NCBI RefSeq assembly: GCF_003711105.1
Contig: NZ_CP023865.1
Location: forward strand, 8,167,001-8,231,000
DNA length: 64,000 nt
From: Actinoplanes teichomyceticus ATCC 31121
Lineage (GTDB): Bacteria > Actinomycetota > Actinomycetes > Mycobacteriales > Micromonosporaceae
Direction of reading: 5' to 3'
The notes below the pieces were generated by a model. That model was given only the letters and a program-made list of their open reading frames with translations, was not told the DNA's origin and ran no database searches. The translations under genes were made by a program, and so were the position numbers. Numbering within the stretch: the stretch's first letter is position 1; each line of letters starts with the position of its first letter. Below, piece by piece: positions 8,430 to 16,360 of the stretch.

Positions 8430-10004
8430 GTGACGACTAGCCTGCATCGCCCAACGACCGACAGCAGCCGGAGTAAACCCGTGCGGTACGACAGCTTCGA
8501 GTGGCCGCAGCAGCAACAGCAGCCACCGAGCAACGGTGTCCCCCGGTCGGCGTGGAACCGGCAGCACCGCCGACTCTCCCGCTGGCACCGGCCGTACACC
8601 GCCGTACTGGTCATTCTCGACCTGCTCTCCACCCTCGCGGCCAGCAAGATCGCCGACGTGTTCATCGAGAAGTCCAAGAGCGGCTTCCTCGGCAAGAGCT
8701 GGTGGTTCCTGCAGGGCACCGACCTCTTCAGCTTCTTCGCCTACCTGGTGCTGCCGCTCGGCTGGCTGCTGCTGCTGTGGGGCAACGGCAGCTACGACCG
8801 CCGCTACCTGGGCCTGGGCAGCGAGGAGTTCAAGCGGATCGTGCGCACCTCGGTCACCGTGGTGGCCGCGGTGTCGCTGCTCGCCTTCGCCACCAAGACC
8901 GACCTGTCCCGGGCCACGGTCGGCGTGGTGTCGCTGCTCGCCCTGGTGCTGATCCTGCTCTGCCGGGTCACCGCGCGGCAGATCCTGCACGTCGCCCGGC
9001 GCCGCACCGGGCACGGTGCACACCGGATGATCCTGGTCGGCACGCTGCCCGAGGCGCTCGAGGTGTACACGGCCGTCACCCGCAGCCCGGCCGCCGGCCT
9101 GATCCCGGTCGCCATCCACATCACCGACGGTTACGCCTCGGCCCGCGGGATCGAGACCCCGGTGCCGGTCTACGCCGGCCGTGACGTGCTCTCGCTGGTC
9201 CGTGAGGTCGGCGCGGACACCATCGCGGTCTGCGGCTCGGCCAGCGCCGAGCCCGGCGAGCTGCGCCGCCTGGCCTGGCAGCTGGAGGGCACCGGCGTCG
9301 ACCTGGTGGTCGCCCCGCAGCTCACCGACATCGCCGGCCCGCGCGTGCACATCCGCCCGATCGAGGGCCTGCCGCTGCTGCACGTCGAGGAGCCGACCCT
9401 CTCCGGCCCCGGCTGGCTGGTCAAGAATCTGCTCGACCGGGTCGCCGCCGGTATCGGCCTGATCCTGATCAGCCCGATCCTGCTGTTCATCGCGCTGGGC
9501 ATCCGGCTCTCCGACCCCGGGCCGGTGTTCTTCCGGCAGACCCGGGTCGGCCACGACGGCCGGACCTTCCAGGTCTGGAAGTTCCGGACGATGTATGTGG
9601 ACGCCGAGGAGCGCAAGGCCACGCTGGAGGAGCTCAACGAGTCCGACGGCATGCTCTTCAAGATGAAGCACGACCCGCGGATCTTCTCCTTCGGCGCGAA
9701 GCTGCGGGCCACCTCGCTGGACGAGCTGCCCCAGCTGATCAATGTGCTCAAGGGCGAGATGTCGCTGGTCGGCCCGCGTCCGCTGCCCGCCGACGACGGC
9801 GACTACCTCGGCGACGTCCGGCGGCGGCTGCTGGTCCGCCCGGGCATCACCGGCCTGTGGCAGGTGTCCGGCCGCTCCGACCTGTCCTGGGACGAGGCGG
9901 TCCGGCTGGACCTGTACTACGTCGACAACTGGTCGCTGACCTACGACCTGAGCATCCTCTGGCGCACCATCTGGGTCGTGCTGAAGCGCAAGGGCGCGTA
10001 CTGA
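8430..10004 (+). CDS. Polyprenyl-phosphate sugar phosphotransferase (WbaP/CpsE type)
   Basis: Initiating enzyme of exopolysaccharide or glycan synthesis: it transfers a sugar phosphate from a nucleotide sugar to undecaprenyl phosphate. The protein (524 aa) has four N-terminal membrane helices (about 50-190), a CoA-binding-like Rossmann middle domain, a further membrane helix, and the C-terminal bacterial sugar transferase domain. Visible catalytic-domain motifs are QTRVGHDGRTFQVWKFRTM, TSLDELPQLINVLKGEMSLV, GPRPLP and RPGITGLWQVSGRSDLSW. GTG 8430 is preferred over ATG 8409 because GGGAGGA at 8413-8419 is correctly spaced from it. The N-terminus is Q/P-rich. It stands alone, with the glycosyltransferase nearby as a plausible partner. 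Confidence 0.92.
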   Translation: MTTSLHRPTTDSSRSKPVRYDSFEWPQQQQQPPSNGVPRSAWNRQHRRLSRWHRPYTAVLVILDLLSTLAASKIADVFIEKSKSGFLGKSWWFLQGTDLFSFFAYLVLPLGWLLLLWGNGSYDRRYLGLGSEEFKRIVRTSVTVVAAVSLLAFATKTDLSRATVGVVSLLALVLILLCRVTARQILHVARRRTGHGAHRMILVGTLPEALEVYTAVTRSPAAGLIPVAIHITDGYASARGIETPVPVYAGRDVLSLVREVGADTIAVCGSASAEPGELRRLAWQLEGTGVDLVVAPQLTDIAGPRVHIRPIEGLPLLHVEEPTLSGPGWLVKNLLDRVAAGIGLILISPILLFIALGIRLSDPGPVFFRQTRVGHDGRTFQVWKFRTMYVDAEERKATLEELNESDGMLFKMKHDPRIFSFGAKLRATSLDELPQLINVLKGEMSLVGPRPLPADDGDYLGDVRRRLLVRPGITGLWQVSGRSDLSWDEAVRLDLYYVDNWSLTYDLSILWRTIWVVLKRKGAY

Positions 10005-10032
10005 GCGGTCCGCCCCGTCCGCACGGCCCCTT

Positions 10033-10165
10033 CGCGCTGAACGCGGCCCGGCACGCTGAACGGGGTCCGGTGCGCGGGCCCCGGTCCGGTGCGCTGAACC
10101 TGGTCCGGCACGCTGAACGCGGTTTGCCGCGCTGAACCCCCGTCCGCCGCGCTGAGCGTGGTCCG
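10033..10165 (+). repeat. 19-bp degenerate tandem array (7 units)
   Basis: The core CTGAAC (last copy CTGAGC) occurs at 10037, 10056, 10094, 10113, 10132 and 10152, i.e. exact 19-bp steps (one unit at about 10075 is degenerate, the last step is 20). The approximate unit is gCGCTGAACgcGGTCCGGc. It fills the gap between the sugar transferase stop and the kinase gene. Confidence 0.8.
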
Positions 10166-10200
10166 GCGCCCGGACGCGCCCGCCGCCTGCCGACCGGCGG

Positions 10201-10209
10201 TTTTCCACA
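10201..10209 (+). promoter_or_regulatory. DnaA-box-like site
   Basis: TTTTCCACA matches the DnaA box pattern TTnTCCACA. It lies 53 bp upstream of the LytS-type kinase start, so DnaA could affect expression of the operon. Confidence 0.35.
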
Positions 10210-10261
10210 GGACGCCACGGGGGCATGGCGCCGCGGCGCCGGAGGCGTCAGGATCTGTGCC

Positions 10262-11455
10262 GTGGCCGGGCAGATCGGAAGTGTGCTGGCGGTGGCCGCC
10301 GTGCTCGCGGCGCTGGCCGCCGCGGTCGTGGCGGTGCTGCGGCTGCGGGCCCGGCGCGGGATCGCCACGACCATGCAGCGCGCCACCTACGACGTGCTGC
10401 ACACCGCGTCGCTGGCCGCCGAGCCGCTGCGGGCCGGGCTCACCCCGGCCACCGCGACCAAGGCCGCGCGGCCGCTGCGCACCCTGGTCGGCGCGGTCGG
10501 GCTCAGCATCGCGGACGACGAGCGCTGCCTGGCCTTCGACGGGCGCGGCGGCCACCACACCGACCAGCTGACGGCCGCGGCCCGGCGGGCGCTGAGTGCC
10601 CGCCGGTCGATCGTGCTCACCGCCGCGGATCTGCCCTGCGACCGGGTCGACTGCGTGGTCCGCGGCGCGGTCGTGGCGCCGCTTCCGGACGCCGACGGCG
10701 CCGCCACCGCGGCCCTGGTGGCGGTGGCCGACGAACCGCCGGCCCCGGGCCTGGTCCAGGCGACCCTGGAGACCGCCCGCTGGGCCGGTTCGCAGCTCGC
10801 CCTCGCCGAGCTCGACTCGTCCCGGGAACGACTGGCCCGGGCCGAGGTGCGGGCGCTGCGCGCGCAGATCAGCCCGCACTTCATCTACAACGCGCTGACC
10901 GCGATCGCCTCGTTCGTGCGCACCGACCCGGAGCGGGCGCGCGAGCTGATCCTGGAGTTCGCCGAGTTCACCAGGTACTCGTTCCGGGCCCACGGCGAGT
11001 TCACCACGCTCGCCGAGGAGCTGCGCTCGATCGATCGCTACCTGACCATCGAGCGCGCCCGGTTCGGCGACCGCCTGCAGGTCCGGCTGCAGATCGCGCC
11101 CGAGGTGCTCCCGGTCGGCCTGCCGTTCCTCTGCCTGCAGCCGCTGGTGGAGAACGCGGTCCGGCACGGCCTGTCCCGCAAGCCCGGCGTCGGTATGGTG
11201 CACATCGAGGCCCGTGATGCCGGCGCCGAGTGCCACATCACGGTGGAGGACGACGGGGTCGGCATGGACCCGTCGGTCTTCGGCCGGGACAGCCCGGACG
11301 GCGAGGACGGCCAGCACGTCGGCCTGGTCAATGTGGACGAGCGCCTCCGATCGGTGTTCGGCGACCATCACGGCCTGGTCGTCGAGACCGCCCCCGGCGC
11401 GGGTACGAAGGTGAGTATGCGAGTGCCGAAGTTCCACCCCCAGGTGCGGGCATGA
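10262..11455 (+). CDS. LytS/YehU-type sensor histidine kinase
   Basis: Two-component sensor kinase of the His_kinase (LytS) family, phosphorylating the LytTR regulator encoded next. The 397-residue protein has one N-terminal membrane helix (about 5-26), a sensor region of about 150 residues, then the family phosphoacceptor motif ALRAQISPHFIYNALTAI (about 200-217; His in SPHF). The ATPase domain follows with the N-box PLVENAVRHG and the G-boxes VEDDGVGM and HVGLVNVDERL. A single membrane segment instead of the usual five or six of 5TM-LYT proteins means a different, perhaps cytoplasmic, signal. Its stop overlaps the regulator start (ATGA). Confidence 0.9.
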   Translation: MAGQIGSVLAVAAVLAALAAAVVAVLRLRARRGIATTMQRATYDVLHTASLAAEPLRAGLTPATATKAARPLRTLVGAVGLSIADDERCLAFDGRGGHHTDQLTAAARRALSARRSIVLTAADLPCDRVDCVVRGAVVAPLPDADGAATAALVAVADEPPAPGLVQATLETARWAGSQLALAELDSSRERLARAEVRALRAQISPHFIYNALTAIASFVRTDPERARELILEFAEFTRYSFRAHGEFTTLAEELRSIDRYLTIERARFGDRLQVRLQIAPEVLPVGLPFLCLQPLVENAVRHGLSRKPGVGMVHIEARDAGAECHITVEDDGVGMDPSVFGRDSPDGEDGQHVGLVNVDERLRSVFGDHHGLVVETAPGAGTKVSMRVPKFHPQVRA

Positions 11456-12189
11456 GTCTCGTCGTGCTCGCGGTCGACGACGAGCCCCCCGCCCTGGACG
11501 AGCTGGCCTACCTGCTGAACGCGGACGATCGGGTGGCCCACGTGCACCGGGCCGGGGACGCCACCGAGGCGCTGCGCGTGCTGCGCGACACCGAGGTGGA
11601 CGCGGTCTTCCTGGACATCCGGATGCCCGGCCTGGACGGCATGGAGCTGGCCCGGATCCTGCGCCGCTTCGCGCATCCACCGGCGATCGTGTTCGTCACC
11701 GCCTACGACGACGGCGCGGTGGACGCGTTCGACCTGGGCGTGACCGATTACGTGCGGAAACCGGTGCGGGCCGAGCGGCTGGGCGAGTCGCTGCGCCGGG
11801 TGGCCGGGCTGCGGACGGTTCCGGCTCCGCCCGTCGTGCCGGACGAGCCGGCCATCCCGGTCGAGCTGGCCGGCACCACCCGGATGCTCCCGCGCTCCTC
11901 GGTGCGGTGGGTGGAGGCGCAGGGCGACTATGCCCGGCTGCACACCTCGGACGCCTCCCATCTGGTCCGGGTCTCGCTCGCCACGCTGGCCGAGCGCTGG
12001 GCGGATGCCGGTTTCGCGCGGATCCACCGGTCCTACCTCGTCCAGTTGCGGCTGGTCACCGAGTTGCGGCTGACCGGGTCGGGTTACGTGGTCGCGGTCG
12101 ACGGCGTGGAGCTCCCGGTCAGCCGCCGCCACACGCGCGAGCTCAAGGACCGGCTGATCCGCGCCGTCAAGCACGACTGGACACGCTGA
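11452..12189 (+). CDS. LytTR-family response regulator
   Basis: DNA-binding response regulator partner of the upstream kinase. The receiver domain (1-120) shows the acidic pocket VDDE, the phosphoacceptor Asp in VFLDIRMPG (about 53-61), the Thr in VFVTAYDD and the Lys in YVRKPV. The C-terminal LytTR domain (about 140-245) has VRWVEAQGDYARLHT and FARIHRSYLVQL, typical of AgrA/LytR-type beta-strand DNA binders. Length is 245 residues. The start overlaps the kinase stop by 4 bp. In actinobacteria this pair is often near acetate-type symporters, two of which lie downstream, so control of those genes is a reasonable guess. Confidence 0.92.
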   Translation: MSLVVLAVDDEPPALDELAYLLNADDRVAHVHRAGDATEALRVLRDTEVDAVFLDIRMPGLDGMELARILRRFAHPPAIVFVTAYDDGAVDAFDLGVTDYVRKPVRAERLGESLRRVAGLRTVPAPPVVPDEPAIPVELAGTTRMLPRSSVRWVEAQGDYARLHTSDASHLVRVSLATLAERWADAGFARIHRSYLVQLRLVTELRLTGSGYVVAVDGVELPVSRRHTRELKDRLIRAVKHDWTR

Positions 12190-12239
12190 TCCACAGGATT
12201 ATCCACAGCTCCACAGGCTTCTCCACAGAGTTATCCACA
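12187..12239 (+). promoter_or_regulatory. Cluster of five DnaA-box-like sites
   Basis: Five same-direction nonamers ending CCACA start at 12187 (TGATCCACA), 12199 (TTATCCACA), 12207 (AGCTCCACA), 12219 (TTCTCCACA) and 12231 (TTATCCACA), spaced 12, 8, 12 and 12 bp. They begin at the regulator stop codon. Two are exact consensus DnaA boxes. Likely roles are DnaA titration or regulation; no replication genes are adjacent. Confidence 0.6.
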
Positions 12240-12575
12240 GGCCGTCGGGGATAATTCAGCACTCTGCGTGCCCGGGCGGCAGCGCATTGCCAGGCCGCGC
12301 GGGTCAGCCGGAGCGTCCACGAAGGGCGGTGCGCCGCCCGGCTCCCGGATGACGGGCCCCATCTCCACACTTCGTTCACAACTCCATCGCCGGCTCTCCG
12401 CGACCGGTCAATAGGCTGCTGCCACGCGGCTCGGCCGGTGGGTCACGGGGACGCACCGGCCGTGGCCCGCGACACCGCGAGGAGCCGTGCGTGCACGGGC
12501 GGCTCGACCGCGAGCCATCCGTGCACGCGCGGGTGGCGGCCTGGGACCGGCGGGAGCACATCGAGGAGGCACGGC
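12240..12575. other. Intergenic stretch without a recognised gene
   Basis: 336 bp between the DnaA-like cluster and the next response regulator. Short open frames exist but lack family similarity and good starts. It probably holds the promoter of the downstream two-component operon; the only clear signal is the GAGGAGG ribosome binding site at 12563-12569. Confidence 0.5.
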
Positions 12576-13280
12576 GTGGAGACGACCGAACGGCGCGTAC
12601 TCGTCGTCGAGGACGAGCGGGCCATCGCCGACGCGGTGGCCGCCCGCCTGCGCGCCGAGGGCCTGCGGGTGCAGATCGTCGGGGACGGTCCGAGCGCGGT
12701 CGAGGCGGCCCGGCACAACCCGCCGGACGTGATCGTCCTGGACGTGATGCTGCCCGGCTTCGACGGTCTCGAGGTGTGCCGCCGGATCCAGGCCGAACGC
12801 CCGGTCCCGGTGCTGATGCTGACCGCCCGCGGCGAGGAGACCGATCTGCTGGTCGGCCTCGCGGTCGGCGCCGACGACTACATGGCCAAGCCGTTCTCCA
12901 TGCGGGAACTGGCGGCCCGGGTGCACGCCCTGCTGCGCCGGGCGAACAAGGCCGCGATGATCGGTCACCCGGCGCCGCGGCCCGGTCCGCCCACGTTGCG
13001 GTTCGGCGATCTGGAGATCAACCAGTCCGAGCGCCGGGTGCTGCGGGCCGGCGCCGAGGCGCACCTGACCCCCACCGAGTTCGACCTGCTGGTGCACCTG
13101 GCGCGGACGCCGCGCACGGTACTGCCCCGGGAGCGGCTCCTGGCCGAGGTGTGGGGCTGGGCGGACGTCTCCGGCACGCGCACCGTCGACAGCCACATCA
13201 AGGGTCTGCGCCGCAAGCTGGGCGCGGACCTGATCCGTACGGTGCACGGTGTCGGCTACGCCCTGGAGGTCGACCGATGA
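12576..13280 (+). CDS. OmpR/PhoB-family response regulator
   Basis: Transcription factor with receiver and winged-helix domains. Receiver: VVEDERAIADAV with the acidic pair, phospho-Asp in VIVLDVMLPGFDGLEVCRR (about 50-56), Thr in LMLTARGEE, Lys in YMAKPFSMRELAARV. The C-terminal winged helix (about 140-234) has LTPTEFDLLVHLA, LAEVWGW and TVDSHIKGLRRKLG, ending VHGVGYALEV. It is 234 residues long. GTG 12576 is selected because GAGGAGG sits 6 bp upstream and gives a normal N-terminus. Its stop overlaps the start of the partner kinase. The signal is unknown. Confidence 0.93.
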   Translation: METTERRVLVVEDERAIADAVAARLRAEGLRVQIVGDGPSAVEAARHNPPDVIVLDVMLPGFDGLEVCRRIQAERPVPVLMLTARGEETDLLVGLAVGADDYMAKPFSMRELAARVHALLRRANKAAMIGHPAPRPGPPTLRFGDLEINQSERRVLRAGAEAHLTPTEFDLLVHLARTPRTVLPRERLLAEVWGWADVSGTRTVDSHIKGLRRKLGADLIRTVHGVGYALEVDR

Positions 13281-14329
13281 CGGCTCCGGTGATGCAGGTC
13301 GTGCACGACGTGGCGGCCCGGCTGTTGCGCTGGCTGCCGCGACCGCTGGACCCGGTGCGCTCGATCAAGGCCAAGCTGTCGCTCGCGCTGGGCTTCGCCG
13401 GCGGTGTCGGCCTGCTGGTGTTCCTGTGGAGCATCGACTTCTACCGGGTGGACCTGCTCTGGGTCGGCATCGCGGCCGCGCTGGGCCTGGCCACCCTGCA
13501 GGTGATGGCGCACGGCGCGACCATCCCGCTGCGCGAGATGACGGTCGCGGCCCGCGCGATGGCGCGCGGCGACTACACCCGCCGGATCCGGACCCGGTCG
13601 CAGGACGAGGTGGGCGAGCTCGCCGACGCCTTCAACCAGATGGCCGCGGATCTGGCGGCCGCGGATCGGCAGCGGCGCGAGCTGATCGCGAACGTCTCGC
13701 ACGAATTGCGTACGCCGATCACCGCGCTCCGCGGCGTTCTCGAGAACGTCGTGGACGGCGTGGCCGGCACCGACCCGGAGACCATGCGCACCGCCCTGGC
13801 GCAGACCGAGCGGCTCAGTCGCCTGGTCGGTGACCTGCTCGACCTGTCCCGCCTGGACGCCGGTGTGGTGCCGTTGCGCCGCGATCTGATCAACGTGCCG
13901 GAGTTCCTGGACGAGGTGGTCCGCGAGGCGAAGGTCAACGCCGACGGCACCGGGCAGGACGTGCGTTACCGGGTGGCCGCTCCGGCGCTGGTGCTGCCCG
14001 GCGACCGGGAGCGGCTGCACCAGGTCTTCGCCAACCTGCTCGACAACGCGGCCCGGCACAGCCCGCCCGCCGGTCTGGTCACGCTGCGCGCCGAGCGGCA
14101 CGGCGAGCACGTGCTGTTCGCGGTCACCGATCAGGGCGCCGGCATCCCGGTCGCCGACCGGGAGCGGGTCTTCGAACGCTTCACCCGCGGTGAGCGGCCG
14201 AGCGGGGGCGGCACCGGACTGGGGCTGGCCATCGCCCGCTGGGTGGTGCAGCTCCACAGCGGAACGATCGCCGTGGTCGAGCCGACCGAACAGCGGGGTT
14301 GTCACATCCAGGTTCGCCTACCGCTCTAG
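13277..14329 (+). CDS. HAMP-containing sensor histidine kinase
   Basis: Membrane sensor kinase for the OmpR-type regulator encoded just upstream (ATGA overlap). The 350 residues comprise two close hydrophobic helices (about 35-75) with almost no periplasmic loop, a HAMP linker (IPLREMTVAARAMARGDY...), the HisKA box NVSHELRTPITALRGV (His about 140), N-box NLLDNAARHS, and G-boxes DQGAGIP and GGGTGLGLAI. The very short extracytoplasmic part suggests it senses a membrane or internal signal, as in intramembrane-sensing kinases. The next gene starts 56 bp downstream and may be its target or partner. Confidence 0.92.
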   Translation: MTAPVMQVVHDVAARLLRWLPRPLDPVRSIKAKLSLALGFAGGVGLLVFLWSIDFYRVDLLWVGIAAALGLATLQVMAHGATIPLREMTVAARAMARGDYTRRIRTRSQDEVGELADAFNQMAADLAAADRQRRELIANVSHELRTPITALRGVLENVVDGVAGTDPETMRTALAQTERLSRLVGDLLDLSRLDAGVVPLRRDLINVPEFLDEVVREAKVNADGTGQDVRYRVAAPALVLPGDRERLHQVFANLLDNAARHSPPAGLVTLRAERHGEHVLFAVTDQGAGIPVADRERVFERFTRGERPSGGGTGLGLAIARWVVQLHSGTIAVVEPTEQRGCHIQVRLPL

Positions 14330-14385
14330 GGCGCCGCGCCGCGCGGAGAACCCGAGAGCGAGAGACCCGAGAGGCGGGAGACGCC

Positions 14386-15945
14386 ATGTCCACGGCACCA
14401 CCAGCCGCACCGCAGGAACAAAACATTACAAAAGGTCAGACGCGCGGGCCGGGCGCCCGGCGCTGGGGCGGCCGGCTGCCGGGGCCGCCGCGACCGGCCA
14501 CTCCCGGCACCGTCGCCGCGGTCGCCGCGGCCACCCTGGTCGCCGCCCTCAGCCTGCCACTGGACGAACCGGGCGTGGGCTGGCTGATCACCGCGGGCGC
14601 CGCCGCGCTCGCCGTGCTGGTGGCCCGGCCGGTGGCGTCCGCCGGCCCGCCGCCGACGCCGGTGGCCCGGGCGCGCTGGGACCGGCTGGCGTGGGGTACG
14701 GCCACGGTCGCGCTGGCCGGGGTCGGCACCCTCCGGGCCGCCGGCTGGCTGTTCGCCCTGTGCCTGCTCACCGCCACGCTCACCGGCGCGCTGGCGATCG
14801 GGGCCGCGCGGTCGATGCGGGCGGTCGTCGTGACGTACCTGATGGCTCCGGCGGCCGTGCTGCGCGCCGCGCCCTGGCTGGTGCTCGGCCTGACGCGGAT
14901 GCGGCGGGCCGGACGCGGCCCGGCGCCGGCCCGGATGATCGCCACCACGATGGTCTCGGTCGCCCTGCTCGCGGTGTTCGGCATGCTGTTCGTCTCGGCC
15001 GACGCCGCCTTCGCGAAGCTGTTCGCGGCGGTGCTGCCGGACCTGCGGGTGGACAGCGTGGTCCGCTGGGTGTTCATCTGCTGCCTGGCCGCCCCGGCGC
15101 TGGGCGGAGCGGCCTATCTGCGGGCCGCCCCGCCGGACCTGTCCGATCTCGACCGCACGCAGGGCCGCGCGGTGGGCCGGTGGGAGTGGGCCGTACCGCT
15201 GGGCCTGCTGGCGGCGCTGTTCGCGGCGTTCGTCGCGGTGCAGCTGGCCGTGCTCTTCGGCGGCGAGCGGCACGTGCTGACCACGGCCGGGCTGACCTAC
15301 GCCGAGTACGCCCGCGGCGGCTTCTGGCAGCTCTGCGCCGTCATCGGGCTGACCCTGGTGGTGCTGGCCGGGGCGGCCCGCTGGGCGCCGCGGCAGACGA
15401 CCGGCGACCGGGCGGTCTTCCGCGCCGTCCTCGGCTCGCTGACCCTGCTCGCCCTGGTCATCGTCGCCTCCGCGCTGGTCCGCATGCAGGTGTACATCGA
15501 CACCTACGGCCTGACCCGGCTGCGCCTGCTGGTCGCCTGCTGCGAGGTGTGGTTCGGGGTGGTCCTGATCCTGGTCCTGCTGGCCGGGATCCGGACCCGG
15601 GCGCCGTGGCTGCCCCGGGCCGCGATCGCAGCCGGGGTGCTGGCCCTGCTCGGCCTGGCCGTGGCGAACCCGGACGCCCTGATCGCCCGCGATCAGGTGC
15701 ACCGGCCGGCCGGCCGGATCGACGTCGCGTACCTGTCCGGCCTGTCGGCCGACGCGGTGCCGGAGATCGCCGAGCTGGCCGACGCGCAGGACCGCACCTG
15801 CGTGCTGTACCGGCTCGGCCTGCGCCTGGGCGAGGGGGAGTGGCGGTCCTGGAATCTGGGCCGCTCGGCCGCCCGGGACGTGATCGGCGACGACCCGCAC
15901 CCGATCAACCCCGGTGAATGCTCGACATCGCGGTACGGCTATTGA
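14386..15945 (+). CDS. DUF4173 (DUF4153-type) polytopic membrane protein
   Basis: Large integral membrane protein of 519 residues with about eleven hydrophobic helices. It resembles the DUF4173/DUF4153 family: the conserved region FGMLFVSADAAFAKLF and the late RLRLLVACCEVWFGVVL segment are typical, and a soluble C-terminal domain of about 90 residues ends the chain. GAGGCGGGAG lies before the ATG. It follows an OmpR-type two-component system on the same strand, an arrangement that suggests linked function in envelope sensing. The biochemical activity of this family is unknown. Confidence 0.8.
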   Translation: MSTAPPAAPQEQNITKGQTRGPGARRWGGRLPGPPRPATPGTVAAVAAATLVAALSLPLDEPGVGWLITAGAAALAVLVARPVASAGPPPTPVARARWDRLAWGTATVALAGVGTLRAAGWLFALCLLTATLTGALAIGAARSMRAVVVTYLMAPAAVLRAAPWLVLGLTRMRRAGRGPAPARMIATTMVSVALLAVFGMLFVSADAAFAKLFAAVLPDLRVDSVVRWVFICCLAAPALGGAAYLRAAPPDLSDLDRTQGRAVGRWEWAVPLGLLAALFAAFVAVQLAVLFGGERHVLTTAGLTYAEYARGGFWQLCAVIGLTLVVLAGAARWAPRQTTGDRAVFRAVLGSLTLLALVIVASALVRMQVYIDTYGLTRLRLLVACCEVWFGVVLILVLLAGIRTRAPWLPRAAIAAGVLALLGLAVANPDALIARDQVHRPAGRIDVAYLSGLSADAVPEIAELADAQDRTCVLYRLGLRLGEGEWRSWNLGRSAARDVIGDDPHPINPGECSTSRYGY

Positions 15946-15976
15946 CATTCCGCCCGGGGCGGCGAGACTGCCGGAC

Positions 15977-16360
15977 ATGTCCGACGAACCGCCGCCCCCG
16001 CGCATCCGGGTGGTGCTGGGCGACGCCGCGGCTCGCCGCCGGGCCGCCGACCCGGCGCGCACCGATCTCGCCGAGCAGACCCCGGTCGGCGAGGCCCTGG
16101 TACGCGGTCTGGTCCGCGCCCAGCTGGCCCTGGCGCTGCGGCTGTCACTGGTGGTGGTGACCGGGCTGGGCGCGCTGCCGCTGCTGTTCGTGGCGGCGCC
16201 CGCGCTGGGCCGGCTGGAGGTCTTCGGGATGCACCTGCCGTGGCTGCTGCTGGGCCTGCTGTCCTTCCCGTTCCTGGTGCTGGTCGGCGTGGCGTACGTA
16301 CGCTGGGCGGAACGCAACGAGCAGGATTTCACCGCGCTGATCCGGCGGCCGGAACGGTGA
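15977..16360 (+). CDS. Small two-helix membrane protein paired with a symporter
   Basis: 127-residue protein with a charged N-terminal tail (PPPRIRVVLGDAAARRRAAD) and two strong membrane helices (about 50-75 and 85-108), ending with the charged ERNEQDFTALIRRPER. Its size, topology and position directly before a sodium:solute symporter (GTGA overlap with that gene) match the DUF485-type accessory proteins that accompany acetate/pyruvate-type symporters. It is divergent in sequence from the DUF485 protein at 20.3 kb. The role is probably assembly or regulation of the symporter; this is inferred from context. Confidence 0.75.
   Translation: MSDEPPPPRIRVVLGDAAARRRAADPARTDLAEQTPVGEALVRGLVRAQLALALRLSLVVVTGLGALPLLFVAAPALGRLEVFGMHLPWLLLGLLSFPFLVLVGVAYVRWAERNEQDFTALIRRPER

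Noticed and set aside
12187..12239. Possible replication origin
   Set aside because: DnaA-like boxes cluster, but there is no dnaA, dnaN or AT-rich unwinding region and the spot is only about 50 bp long.
12167..12379. 70-codon minus-strand frame over the DnaA-like cluster
   Set aside because: It overlaps the end of the LytTR gene, lacks a ribosome binding site, and its sequence reflects the repeated CCACAG motif.
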